A stretch of DNA of 64,000 nt. It comes from Terrimonas ginsenosidimutans (GTDB lineage: Bacteria > Bacteroidota > Bacteroidia > Chitinophagales > Chitinophagaceae). Within the stretch, counting starts at the first letter, position 1, and each line of letters begins with the position of its first letter. The position numbers were made by a program, and so were the translations under genes. The stretch is from positions 124,001 to 188,000 of the forward strand of contig NZ_JAKLTR010000007.1 of the NCBI RefSeq assembly GCF_022012415.1, given 5' to 3'. Below, one piece after another: positions 18,324-26,844 of this stretch. Below the pieces are notes generated by a model that had not been told where the DNA came from, searched no databases, and worked only from the letters and a program-made list of their open reading frames with translations.

Positions 18324-18602
18324 TCAATTATTGTAAAACTGACCGATCAATTCCATGTTTTCGACAGAGTGAAAGGCAGACAGCAAATCGCTTTCATTTT
18401 CGCTGACCCAGTTGGGGAGTAATAGTTCAGGCCCTATCTGCCAGTAATCCTTATCCTTTACCAGGGAAAAATAACAGCGTTGCCCATTTTCGTCATCAAT
18501 GTTCACATCATATAATAGCTCGGTGCGCTTAGTAAAATTATATTCCTGCATAACAGGATACGCCTTTATGACCAGTGTTATTTGAATAAGCCTCTTGTGC
18601 AT
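18324..18602 (-). CDS. Small uncharacterised protein, paralogue of the protein at 33.8-34.1 kb
   Basis: From ATG 18602 the product has 92 residues, with no signal peptide. It matches no family I recognise. It shares with the protein at 33827-34105 a spaced pattern: Tyr/Phe-Arg-Thr near residue 30, FSLV, a D-x-W pair, LPxW, an ExES motif and a YNN C-terminus. The frame is open further upstream, but the ATG at 18602 fits the paralogue best. It is divergent from a DUF892 gene and convergent with the glycosyltransferase gene 8 bases away. Confidence 0.6.
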   Translation of the reverse strand: MHKRLIQITLVIKAYPVMQEYNFTKRTELLYDVNIDDENGQRCYFSLVKDKDYWQIGPELLLPNWVSENESDLLSAFHSVENMELIGQFYNN

Positions 18603-18712
18603 TGTAATGTTTTCATCAGAATAAGAGTGAATAGCATGCCAGATAAAGATTTTTACAACATGCGGCATGTCATTTGGAACTATATATCAATAAACAACAA
18701 AATAAAATTTTT

Positions 18713-19303
18713 ATGCCAACAAAATCATCTCCTAAAAAGAGAACACCAACTGCAACTGCAACAAAAGCAAAAAAAGCAGTTGGAGAAGGAAATACGCAGC
18801 TTGAAAAATTCTTTACAGATTCTCTGAAAGATATTTACTGGGCTGAAAAAGCGCTTACCAAAGCGTTACCTAAAATGCAAAAAGCAGCAACTACAGAAGA
18901 GCTGCAAAGCGCTATTGAAGAACATATTGATCAGACGAAAGAACAGGTTTCACGTCTTGAACAGGTGTTTGAGTTGATAGGGGAGCGCGCCCAGGCCAAG
19001 AAGTGTGATGCCATGGAAGGTCTGATCAAAGAAGGCGAATCCATTGTAGAGGAAACTGAAAAAGGCTCTATGACGCGTGACGTTGGGATCATCATGGCGT
19101 CTCAGAAAATTGAACATTATGAGATAGCTACATATGGCGGCCTGGTATCCCTCGCAAATACACTCGGTAAAACGGATGTTGCTGAAATACTTTCGACAAC
19201 ACTGGAAGAAGAAAAACAAACTGACCTTGGTTTGACCGAGATAGCGGAAAATAATATTAACTGGGAAGCTGAACAGGAAGATGGTGAAGACAGCGCCGAT
19301 TAG
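18713..19303 (+). CDS. DUF892 (YciE/YciF-type) ferritin-like protein
   Basis: The 196-residue protein has a Lys/Thr/Ala-rich N-terminal tail (about 1-30) and then a DUF892 four-helix bundle: LEKFFTDSLKDIYWAEKALT, ALPKMQKAATTEEL, HIDQTKEQVSRLEQVF, then IEHYEIATYGGL. The Glu and His residues at these places form the di-metal site in the family. Members respond to stress (YciE/YciF in enterobacteria). The start at 18713 removes 13 residues of an unlikely longer frame. The basic tail, resembling histone tails, is unusual. A second DUF892 gene lies at 37.5 kb. A terminator follows. Confidence 0.87.
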   Translation: MPTKSSPKKRTPTATATKAKKAVGEGNTQLEKFFTDSLKDIYWAEKALTKALPKMQKAATTEELQSAIEEHIDQTKEQVSRLEQVFELIGERAQAKKCDAMEGLIKEGESIVEETEKGSMTRDVGIIMASQKIEHYEIATYGGLVSLANTLGKTDVAEILSTTLEEEKQTDLGLTEIAENNINWEAEQEDGEDSAD

Positions 19304-19320
19304 GCTGTTTGATTTCGAGC

Positions 19321-19350
19321 ACAAGGTCACATCTGTGGCCTTGTCTTTTT
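19321..19350 (+). terminator. Rho-independent terminator after the DUF892 gene
   Basis: An 11-bp stem (acaaggtcaca / tgtggccttgt, one G-U pair) with a 2-base spacer is followed by cttttt, 18 bases after the DUF892 stop codon. Confidence 0.8.
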
Positions 19351-19383
19351 GTAGCTGCACAGATACTCTTTAAATCTAAATGT

Positions 19384-19584
19384 ATGAATGAATCTATTTC
19401 TCCCGATAAGATGATTCCCGAGGCAACTGCTTTGCTTGCCGATAATTCTCTTCTGATACAGCAAAATAATTTCAGGGCCGAGGAGGTCAGATCGGATCAG
19501 TTCATTGATATCTTTGATGGGACTGATCTCTTTAGTTATTTTACGGCGGACATCATTAAACTCAAGACGGTATTCACCAGGTGA
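19384..19584 (+). CDS. Possible small uncharacterised protein
   Basis: From ATG 19384 the frame encodes 66 residues starting MNESISPDKMIPEATALL. The composition (acidic, with FIDIFDGTDLFSYF in the middle) is protein-like, but no family is recognised. It follows the DUF892 terminator and ends before a strong hairpin, so it would be a separate unit. Its reality is uncertain. Confidence 0.4.
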   Translation: MNESISPDKMIPEATALLADNSLLIQQNNFRAEEVRSDQFIDIFDGTDLFSYFTADIIKLKTVFTR

Positions 19585-19618
19585 TAATCTCCCGAAATGG
19601 GACGAGCGTAGTACTACG

Positions 19619-19668
19619 AAGAAGCCGCGACGCGCACTAAGATATCTTAGCGTTCTACGCGGCTTCTT
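19619..19668. terminator. Large hairpin between convergent genes
   Basis: An 11-bp perfect stem (aagaagccgcg / cgcggcttctt) encloses a second perfect palindrome (ctaagatatcttag). It lies between the small ORF ending at 19584 and the GH1-like gene ending at 19734. A bidirectional terminator is the simplest reading, though the T tracts are short. Confidence 0.5.
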
Positions 19669-19733
19669 TGCGTACTTTGCGATACTATTACGACAATCTT
19701 ATCTTATTCTATGCAGAGATTTTAGCGCCGGTC

Positions 19734-20942
19734 TTACCAGTTATCGAACGTAAGCCCGAAACTCTCTTCATTCAGAATGTCTTTCCAGTCAAGGATCAGT
19801 TTTTTATAAGCTTCGCCGACAGGCATGATGTTTCTGTCGAGATCAAACAAGCCCAGTTCATTGATTACTCCGTGATCATTACGTAAAGCAGAGTCCCAAT
19901 CTACCTGGTGTGTGAGGCTGTACCAGGTGAATCCGATTATCGGAATTCCATCCCGTTTGAGGCGGTGCACATTCGCCCATTGTTTCAGCAGCCATTCTTT
20001 TGAAGCAGGCATTTTGATGTTCGTTTCGGTGTGCATGATCGGAAGTTTATACCTTCTATAGTACTGGTGCGTGATCACATAGTATCCGAAGATCTCACCG
20101 GCGGCTTGCGTATGTCCGTCAGGGAAGACAAGGTGTTCATTAGTGACGTAATAGTCATTTCCCATTACACAGCGGGCTTTGACCTGGTTGCGTCCGAACC
20201 ACTGGTATTCTTCCGGCGTCATGCCGTTTTGAAGCAGGTAAGTATACATTGGAACATTCAATGGATAGCCATAGGTGAGATCGAGCGGGAGAAAGCGTTT
20301 CTGATTCAGGAACCTTGCTAGATTGATCGCTCCGGGGTCCATGGCATGAAAATATTCTGATGATTCGCTTTGAATAAATGTTGCGTCCGGTTGAACTTCC
20401 AGTATTTTCTGCATGGCAAGTACATTCGCTTTGCAAAGGTTTTTCATTGCGGTTACGAATGCATAATCCGACTGCAGCCGTTCATTCCACCATCCATATT
20501 TTGCAGAGAACATAGCAGTGATGAAGATCTCGTTAATAGGAGTGTACAATTGCAGATCAGGAAATCTTCTTGCGAATGCCTGAGCATACTCAGCAAAGAA
20601 GCGGGGGAATTCGGGGTTTTGGAAATTTCCAAGCCAGTCTGGCAAACCGAAATGGCAGAGATCAACTATCGGGGTGATCTGTAACTGTTTCAAGCAGGCA
20701 AATGCTTCATCAGCGAATGCCCAGTCGTACTTACCGGGGCCTGTATGCGTACTGTATAGTGCGGGACCAAAACGTACAAATTCCAATCCCAGCGATTTGA
20801 TCAACTGGAAGTCTTTTTTCCAGTGGGTATAATGGCCGGTCTTTTCCATCTCGTCCACGCGTTTTATCTTTCCGTTGGGGAGCAGAATAGTGGGATAACT
20901 GTTTTCAATCCCCGTACTGAACATGAACCTGTTTCCAGACAT
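19734..20942 (-). CDS. GH1-like glycoside hydrolase family protein
   Basis: The 402-residue protein is a clan GH-A TIM barrel related to family 1 beta-glucosidases. The acid/base motif is YTPINEI (Glu138) and the nucleophile motif is MHTETN (Glu306); both catalytic acids are present. It has no signal peptide, so it acts in the cytoplasm. It is 59 bases downstream of a larger GH1-RmlD fusion and probably shares its transcript. It is shorter than typical GH1 enzymes (about 450 residues), and the normal GH1 TENG is replaced by TETN. It may therefore be a remodelled enzyme for an unusual glycoside; the substrate is unknown. Confidence 0.82.
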   Translation of the reverse strand: MSGNRFMFSTGIENSYPTILLPNGKIKRVDEMEKTGHYTHWKKDFQLIKSLGLEFVRFGPALYSTHTGPGKYDWAFADEAFACLKQLQITPIVDLCHFGLPDWLGNFQNPEFPRFFAEYAQAFARRFPDLQLYTPINEIFITAMFSAKYGWWNERLQSDYAFVTAMKNLCKANVLAMQKILEVQPDATFIQSESSEYFHAMDPGAINLARFLNQKRFLPLDLTYGYPLNVPMYTYLLQNGMTPEEYQWFGRNQVKARCVMGNDYYVTNEHLVFPDGHTQAAGEIFGYYVITHQYYRRYKLPIMHTETNIKMPASKEWLLKQWANVHRLKRDGIPIIGFTWYSLTHQVDWDSALRNDHGVINELGLFDLDRNIMPVGEAYKKLILDWKDILNEESFGLTFDNW

Positions 20943-21001
20943 GGTATGTTTTTAAAGAGTAGCTGAAGCTATGATCACCTCAATCCCCGGAGGCGGACAC
21001 T

Positions 21002-22975
21002 TTATTTAGTGAACTGGTAAACGGGGACTGCCATTTTCTTCGTCAACTGTTTCCTTGCATCTGTCGTTTGTGCCTTCTGGTCTATGGCCTGAACATTTTC
21101 TTCTGCGTTCATCAGGAGATCCTCTGTGTTTTCGGTGAAATGCCAAATCCCTTTAGCATTATCTATAAGAAGGTCAAGGGCTCTGTTGGCCACCTTTTTC
21201 ATACGATCCTGGTCGATCTCCGTGTCTGTTGTGCCTGCGAAGGTTGCTTTTTTATGTAGACGCTCCCGGAGATATTGAAATATATCTTCAGCGTTCAGCC
21301 GATCGACCAGTATTTCTACGCCTGACTGAACGGGGTGGTCAGTACCGCCCTTCGATCCATCAGTAGTAAAACCTGCGGAGAACTGAAGCAGCTGTATCGG
21401 ACGCGACTGTTGCACAATAAATGACCGGTGGGTTCGCCTGGGTTTTTCAAATAAAGATGAGTCAGGCCCCATTATGGGTGCGCGAACATCCACGATTGCC
21501 CAGGGGAAACATTTATCAATTTTCTTTGCAAGCTGCTCATGATCGAGGTATTCAGCGTCTGCAGCTGAAAGGACTGTGCACAAAAGATCTCTTTCCTGGC
21601 ATAAGCTGTGAAAGATATTGCCAATAGGGGAATTGTTATCAATTATTACAAGTCTTTTGCCTGAACCACCACGCAATGATAAAGGATAGTTGAAAGCAGT
21701 TGATCCGGCAGGCTGCCACCATCCTCTGCCATCCAGTGCAGGATGATAGCAATCTTTTCCTTTAGCGAGCGTGCGGATCATTCTTGCAGTTGCGGTGGGC
21801 TGGAGTTGTTGTTTCTGGATCTCGAAAACACCGCTCTCATATTGCCCGTTATTCTGGCATATGAGGGTGTTCCAATCTACAGCTCCTAACAGTCCCCAGG
21901 CTGTGATCGCAACGACCGGGATAGCCTGCCGGCGAAGATCTTCTGCGAACTTATAATGCTGATAGAACCACTTCATTTGTTGTTCCCGTGTGCAAACAAG
22001 CTGGCATTCGGTCAATGCAATGGGTATCCTGTAACGCCACCATGCTTCTTTCAGCAAACCAGCCGCACCTTTCATGTGACCGCTTCTTGCTGCTTCAGTA
22101 TCTGCATAAGCCTGCTCATGGTTATGACCATGTGTATGGCGGGGATATTTTGAAATGTTCTCATCAAGAAACCGTTCTGATGTCACATAATAATTGAATC
22201 CCGCAATAGCAGGAGGGCATAGGTTGTCCAGGAAGAAAAACAATTCATCTTCTTCAATTCCGTTATCGATGAAATACTTCCAGGCAAAGTGTTCTTTATT
22301 TACTTTCCCCGTGAGAAAATCATAAGTAAGCCACCTGCGTTGATTTTCGAATTCGGCCTGGTAAGCAAGCGCAGGTGTACTATATGTTTTTGAAAGATCT
22401 TCCGTCTGGATCAGGCTGGCTTCGGGATTGATCTCCCTTATGGCCTGCATAGACAAGACAATTCCTTTCAATTGATTAAGGAGCATCCTTACGAATGCAG
22501 CATCACTTTTTTTATGTGGATACCAGAAACCGTATAAGCCGCTAAACCTTGCAGTTGTCAGCGGTTCATTAACGGGGGTATAAAACCTGATCCAGGGAAA
22601 AGTCTCGGCAACCTGTTTTGCATAGGCAGCAAGTTTTACCGGAAATTCCATGTCAAGCAGATTTGTATATAATGGTCCGCTTCCATGATGGATCAGCCCG
22701 GCGATCGGCTCAATATTCTTTTTTCGCAGAATATTCAGCTGACCGGCAGTCCATTCCCATTCCTCCTGGTGATCTTTCTTGGGAAAGTGGCGTTCCCAGA
22801 GTATAGGGTACCGGAACTTAGTGAAGCCGAGAGCAGATAATTTATGCAGATCATCACGACGTTCGTAGTGACCGGTCTCGGCCAATTGATCCCTGTACAC
22901 ATCGCCGACACGATTAATGGTGCATTCCATCCCGCCCCAGATCTCCGGTTTAGTGCAAGGCAATCTTTTGTTCAT
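21002..22975 (-). CDS. GH1-like domain fused to an RmlD-like sugar-nucleotide-binding domain
   Basis: The 657-residue protein has an N-terminal GH1-like TIM barrel (about 10-420; acid/base Glu137 in YTPVNEPL, nucleophile Glu323 in ALTECQ). The C-terminal region (about 438-610) resembles dTDP-4-dehydrorhamnose reductase: it opens with GKRLVIIDNNSPIG and has FPWAIVDVRAP later. The usual GxxGxxG and YxxxK signatures are weak, so this half may bind rather than reduce a sugar nucleotide. A charged helical tail ends the protein. The start ATG overlaps the glf stop by 26 bases. No signal peptide. Fusion of a glycosidase fold to a sugar-nucleotide domain suggests a role in glycan assembly or editing inside the cell. 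Confidence 0.8.
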   Translation of the reverse strand: MNKRLPCTKPEIWGGMECTINRVGDVYRDQLAETGHYERRDDLHKLSALGFTKFRYPILWERHFPKKDHQEEWEWTAGQLNILRKKNIEPIAGLIHHGSGPLYTNLLDMEFPVKLAAYAKQVAETFPWIRFYTPVNEPLTTARFSGLYGFWYPHKKSDAAFVRMLLNQLKGIVLSMQAIREINPEASLIQTEDLSKTYSTPALAYQAEFENQRRWLTYDFLTGKVNKEHFAWKYFIDNGIEEDELFFFLDNLCPPAIAGFNYYVTSERFLDENISKYPRHTHGHNHEQAYADTEAARSGHMKGAAGLLKEAWWRYRIPIALTECQLVCTREQQMKWFYQHYKFAEDLRRQAIPVVAITAWGLLGAVDWNTLICQNNGQYESGVFEIQKQQLQPTATARMIRTLAKGKDCYHPALDGRGWWQPAGSTAFNYPLSLRGGSGKRLVIIDNNSPIGNIFHSLCQERDLLCTVLSAADAEYLDHEQLAKKIDKCFPWAIVDVRAPIMGPDSSLFEKPRRTHRSFIVQQSRPIQLLQFSAGFTTDGSKGGTDHPVQSGVEILVDRLNAEDIFQYLRERLHKKATFAGTTDTEIDQDRMKKVANRALDLLIDNAKGIWHFTENTEDLLMNAEENVQAIDQKAQTTDARKQLTKKMAVPVYQFTK

Positions 22976-24086
22976 CGATTCTGTTTTCTGGTGCTGATAA
23001 GGTCATTAACTTTTTAAAAAGTTTAAGCGACTGCGCTACCACCTGGTCCATATTATAATATTTGTAAGTGGCAAGGCGACCTGTAAAATGAACTTTGGTG
23101 AGTTTGTCGGCCAGGTCTTTATAACGGCTGTATAAGATCGAATTTTCCGGCCGCGGAACCGGATAGTAAGGATCGCCTTCAGCTTTTGGATGTTCATAAA
23201 CAATGGTTGTCTGACGATGCTGCTGACCTGTCAGGTATTTGAATTCAGTTACCCGTGTATAAGGCTGATCGTTGGGATAGTTTACAGTTCCTGTAGGCTG
23301 ATGATTCTCCTCATTTTTCGTATCAAAGATGAATTCGATCGACCGGTAGGGTAATTTTCCATAGCAATAGTCAAAGAAATAATCGATCGGACCGGTGTAG
23401 ATCATTTCTTTGAAAGGGATAAAATCCGCTATCTCCTTATAATCTGTATTGACCATTACTTTGATGTTCGGATGGTCCAGCAGTTTTTCGAACATTCTTG
23501 TGTAGCCGTGCATCGGCATAGCCTGGTATTTATCTGTAAAATACCGGTTGTCACGGTTATTCCGGGTGGGTATTCTCGCCGTTACCGACGCGTCCAGCTC
23601 ACTGGGATCCAGATCCCATTGCTTTTTAGTGTAACCTTTAAAAAATTTCTCATAAAGATCTTTCCCTACTTTGTTCAGTACTACATCTTCAGAGGTGAGG
23701 ATCTGCTCTTTTTTTACAGCTTTTGATGCAAAAAAAGATTCGACCTCTTCACTTGTCAGGTTCAGGCCATACAGCGTATTGATAGTGTTCAGGTTGATTG
23801 GTATGGGCACCAGCATGCCGTCTACACTGGCAAGTACACGGTGTTCATAGGGGCGCCATGAGGTAAATTTCCCAAGGTAGTTAAAGATATCCTCGCTATT
23901 GGTGTGAAATATATGCGGTCCATATTTATGGATGAGGATGCCTGCTTCATTATAAAAATCAAATGTGTTTCCCCCTATATGATTCCGTTTATCAATGATC
24001 AGGATCTTTTTATCCGCTTGTGAGGCTAAACGTTCAGCGAGTACGGCCCCGGCAAATCCGGCTCCAACAATTAAATAATCAAACAT
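22950..24086 (-). CDS. glf: UDP-galactopyranose mutase
   Basis: The 378-residue protein is a clear UDP-galactopyranose mutase: FAD motif DYLIVGAGFAGAVLAERL, then KRNHIGGNTFD, HKYGPHIFHT, and the substrate-binding GYTKKQW. It converts UDP-galactopyranose to UDP-galactofuranose using reduced FAD. Length is standard. It is the first gene of a three-gene minus-strand operon with the two GH1-like genes (26-base overlap with the next), which implies that those proteins act in galactofuranose-containing glycan metabolism. Confidence 0.95.
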   Translation of the reverse strand: MFDYLIVGAGFAGAVLAERLASQADKKILIIDKRNHIGGNTFDFYNEAGILIHKYGPHIFHTNSEDIFNYLGKFTSWRPYEHRVLASVDGMLVPIPINLNTINTLYGLNLTSEEVESFFASKAVKKEQILTSEDVVLNKVGKDLYEKFFKGYTKKQWDLDPSELDASVTARIPTRNNRDNRYFTDKYQAMPMHGYTRMFEKLLDHPNIKVMVNTDYKEIADFIPFKEMIYTGPIDYFFDYCYGKLPYRSIEFIFDTKNEENHQPTGTVNYPNDQPYTRVTEFKYLTGQQHRQTTIVYEHPKAEGDPYYPVPRPENSILYSRYKDLADKLTKVHFTGRLATYKYYNMDQVVAQSLKLFKKLMTLSAPENRIDEQKIALH

Positions 24087-24478
24087 ACTTTATGAAATTT
24101 TAAGTTTCCGCAACATTTTAAGATGTGCTTTAAGAGCGATAATGCCGATGAGGAGCTTAAGGAGAAAGTTTATCATATCTACAGAAGTCAATTAACGAGC
24201 CAGTTGCAATGTATTGTAGAAGACGAAGGCAATCAGGTGCTCCTAAATGAATAAGATGTTCAAGCTTTTGTTAATGCGCAACAGATAAAAAAAAATTAAG
24301 GCAAAGGGAATATTATACCGGGAAAGTATTGCTGATTCCATAGTATATAATTCAAACAGCATCATAATCTATGCATGTGAAGGTAATGACCGGTATTACT
24401 TACTATGCTTCTGAAATGACGACAGACAACTGTTACATATAACCATGTTGGCAGTTTATGGGTCACTCCGGATCACTG
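24087..24478. other. Intergenic region upstream of glf
   Basis: About 390 bases between glf and the antiporter gene, both on the minus strand. Apart from the small plus-strand ORF at 24123-24254 I see no gene; an A-rich run near 24287 and AT-rich sequence suggest promoter DNA. Confidence 0.45.
24123..24254 (+). CDS. Possible 43-residue small protein
   Basis: An ATG-started frame of 43 codons lies divergent from glf. The translation starts MCFKSDNADEELKEKVYHIY and ends in acidic, amphipathic residues, with a composition more protein-like than random intergenic DNA. No family is known to me. It has two cysteines and no signal peptide. No ribosome-binding site is obvious. Confidence 0.35.
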   Translation: MCFKSDNADEELKEKVYHIYRSQLTSQLQCIVEDEGNQVLLNE

Positions 24479-26101
24479 CTACGAGTTAAGCTTCATCTCA
24501 TCGATATCCATGATCTGTTCGACGTGACGAATGACTACATCATTGAAAGTTCCTTCCTTGTGTATCTTTATTAACAAGGTGCGCTGGAATTTACTGATCT
24601 CAAATTTTGCATGCAGTAAGGATCCGGAAGGGGCGTCAGCCGGGTCAGGAGGAGTTTTTTCGCTGCTGTGATCTGTGTCCATTTCTTTTGTCAGCAGTGT
24701 GTGGACCAGTTCTGCATATTTATTTTTGAGTTCACGGTGCAGTTTGTTATCAGTCAGGGCTGGTAGTTCATTATCGATAAAATAGATTGTGCTTGTAGCG
24801 ATATGTAATTGAAGCTTGGTTATTTCAATATCAGCGTTCTGCCGGGGTTTTATTTTAAGCAGACGGATCAGGAGAGGGAGCGAAAGTCCCTGCACTACCA
24901 GCGTCACGAAGATGACAACAAAGGAAAGAAAGATGATCGAGTGTCGTTGGGGAAAGGGGCTTTTATCCTGCAGTAACAATGGCAGGGCGAGAGCGGCGGC
25001 CAGTGAGATCACACCGCGTGTCCCTGTCCAGGCGACGACCAGTACATTTTTCCATGTGTCATCGGGTTCAGCATTTTCATCTTCTCTTTTTGTTTTACCT
25101 TTTATTTTTTCCTGGAATCCTGGCCATCTTGCGCCGGCAACTACCCAAATGATCCGAACCAGGATCGTTGCAAGGCTTATCAATAGGCCAAATCCGATCA
25201 TGCGGGGAAGCTCGGGGCCCCGAAGGTCCCGGATGATAGCAGGGAGTTGCAGCCCGATCATCATAAACACAAAGCCATGTAAGAGGAAGATCAGGGTATC
25301 CCATACAGCCTTTGTTTGCATCCGCGTCTGATAGGCAAAGATCTCCGGCGACCTCCATGAGATAAGCAGGCCGGTGCAAACAACCGCCAGTACACCAGAA
25401 ACATGAAGTTGCTCCGCGCCAAGATAGGAGATATAAGGAGCAAGTAAGGTAAGGCTGGTTTCAACTACAGGATTGTTTTCGATTTTTTTATGTATCAGCA
25501 CAAATAGATACCCGGTCAGTATACCGATCGCTATTCCTCCTCCGGCCACCAGCAGGAATTGAAGACTTGCGTCCCAGAATACAAAGCTGCCTGTGGTAAC
25601 GGCCACGACAGCGTATCTGTACGCAATCAATGCGGAAGCATCATTGACCAGGCTTTCTCCTTCCAGTATGGTCACTACTTTTCTATTCAATCCCAGCCCT
25701 TTTATGATCCCTGATGCTGCAACCGCATCGGGTGGTGAAACAATTGCGCCGAGTACGAAAGCCAGCGGCCAGGTGAAGCCGGGAATAAAATAATGCGCTG
25801 TGATGGCGACGGTGACCGTTGTGAAAAACACGAGGGTTATGGCTAACGCAGCTATGGGCCGGATGGATGTTTTGAACTCATGCCAGGAGGTCTTGAAAGC
25901 GGCATCATAAAGTAACGGGGGAAGTATTATCACGAATACCACTTCGGGATTCAGTGCGAGATCCGGTAGCTGCGGAACAATTCCGATGATCAGACCTGTT
26001 ACAACCAACAGAACAGGGTGCGGCAGATTCCTCTTATTTGCTATCGCTGTTAAAATGATCAGTATAGCCAGGATGAAAACGACAATTTTAAAATTCTCCA
26101 T
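24479..26101 (-). CDS. CPA1-family Na+/H+ antiporter
   Basis: The 540-residue inner-membrane protein has about 12 predicted helices followed by a cytoplasmic tail from about residue 420. Ion-site motifs are GAIVSPPDAVAASG and EGESLVNDASAL, the standard CPA1 (NhaP/NHE) Asp and Asn-Asp pairs, and WTGTRGVISLAAALALP is also typical. It exchanges Na+ or K+ for protons and helps with pH and salt stress. The gene stands alone on the minus strand. Confidence 0.92.
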   Translation of the reverse strand: MENFKIVVFILAILIILTAIANKRNLPHPVLLVVTGLIIGIVPQLPDLALNPEVVFVIILPPLLYDAAFKTSWHEFKTSIRPIAALAITLVFFTTVTVAITAHYFIPGFTWPLAFVLGAIVSPPDAVAASGIIKGLGLNRKVVTILEGESLVNDASALIAYRYAVVAVTTGSFVFWDASLQFLLVAGGGIAIGILTGYLFVLIHKKIENNPVVETSLTLLAPYISYLGAEQLHVSGVLAVVCTGLLISWRSPEIFAYQTRMQTKAVWDTLIFLLHGFVFMMIGLQLPAIIRDLRGPELPRMIGFGLLISLATILVRIIWVVAGARWPGFQEKIKGKTKREDENAEPDDTWKNVLVVAWTGTRGVISLAAALALPLLLQDKSPFPQRHSIIFLSFVVIFVTLVVQGLSLPLLIRLLKIKPRQNADIEITKLQLHIATSTIYFIDNELPALTDNKLHRELKNKYAELVHTLLTKEMDTDHSSEKTPPDPADAPSGSLLHAKFEISKFQRTLLIKIHKEGTFNDVVIRHVEQIMDIDEMKLNS

Positions 26102-26260
26102 ACTTTAATTCAAGAGGCGAAAATGTCAACGGATCATGAGTTTGATAAGCTTGCATCAGTTTTTTTGCGCAGGCGTGATAATGATCTTGATCCTGCACTG
26201 GTGAAAGCAACGTCGTTCTTTGATAAGGGAAATTCATGTGCAAATACCTTAGTATTTACG

Positions 26261-26626
26261 TCATTCACTGCCATCGTGTACCATGGTATTGATCATCTTA
26301 AAAAAAGAATTGGCCTTCAGGTAATAAGGTGAATGCGCCGGAACAACAATGCCCTGCCCCAGGTCAAGCATTGTCGGTGTGTCGTCAATAATGATCTCCA
26401 CATTGCCGGCAACAACCTGTATGAAGTTGGCATGAGGGCGTGTTCTTTTCCGGAGACTTTCCCTGCTGTCAAAAGACATTGTGCTGACGCTGTTGTTATA
26501 TTTTTTAATGATCGTCTTCGTTATGGATGAGCCGGCGGAATATTCAATAATTTCTATAGTGATATGAGTTGCTGCACCCTCAAAGGCGTCATCTTCAAAA
26601 TTGTTGTCAAAGTTGTCTGTGTCCAT
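26261..26626 (-). CDS. Cupin-domain protein
   Basis: The 121-residue cytoplasmic protein looks like a small cupin: RPHANFIQVVAGNVEIIID, then LDLGQGIVVPAHSPYYLKA, the two halves of a double-stranded beta-helix. His residues that would bind metal are reduced (one in RPHAN, one in PAHSP), so it may not be an enzyme. The N-terminus is acidic. It is preceded by a terminator for the upstream unit and so is transcribed on its own. Confidence 0.65.
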   Translation of the reverse strand: MDTDNFDNNFEDDAFEGAATHITIEIIEYSAGSSITKTIIKKYNNSVSTMSFDSRESLRKRTRPHANFIQVVAGNVEIIIDDTPTMLDLGQGIVVPAHSPYYLKANSFFKMINTMVHDGSE

Positions 26627-26656
26627 AATTTTTAAGTATTGTTCAATACGAGTGGA

Positions 26657-26688
26657 AATAAAAAGGGACCGGATAAAGATCCAGCCCC
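26657..26688 (-). terminator. Rho-independent terminator, minus strand
   Basis: Read on the minus strand, a 10-bp stem (ggggctggat / atccggtccc, two G-U pairs) with loop cttt is followed by tttttattt. It would end the transcript of the secreted protein gene at 26845-27513, before the cupin gene. Confidence 0.7.
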
Positions 26689-26844
26689 GTATGACAGGTA
26701 TTTCTGTTGAGAAGAACTACATGTTGAGAACCACTCTGGCTTAGTTACGCTGAATGAGAAAAAGTTTACAATACACTACTCCTGGTTATGAAGGTGTATT
26801 TTGGCATCGCGCGTTCTTGTTGGTTCCTGCTGGACAATCGGGTC

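Noticed and set aside
26123-26332. 69-codon plus-strand ORF
   Set aside because: Runs antisense into the cupin gene, with no domain.
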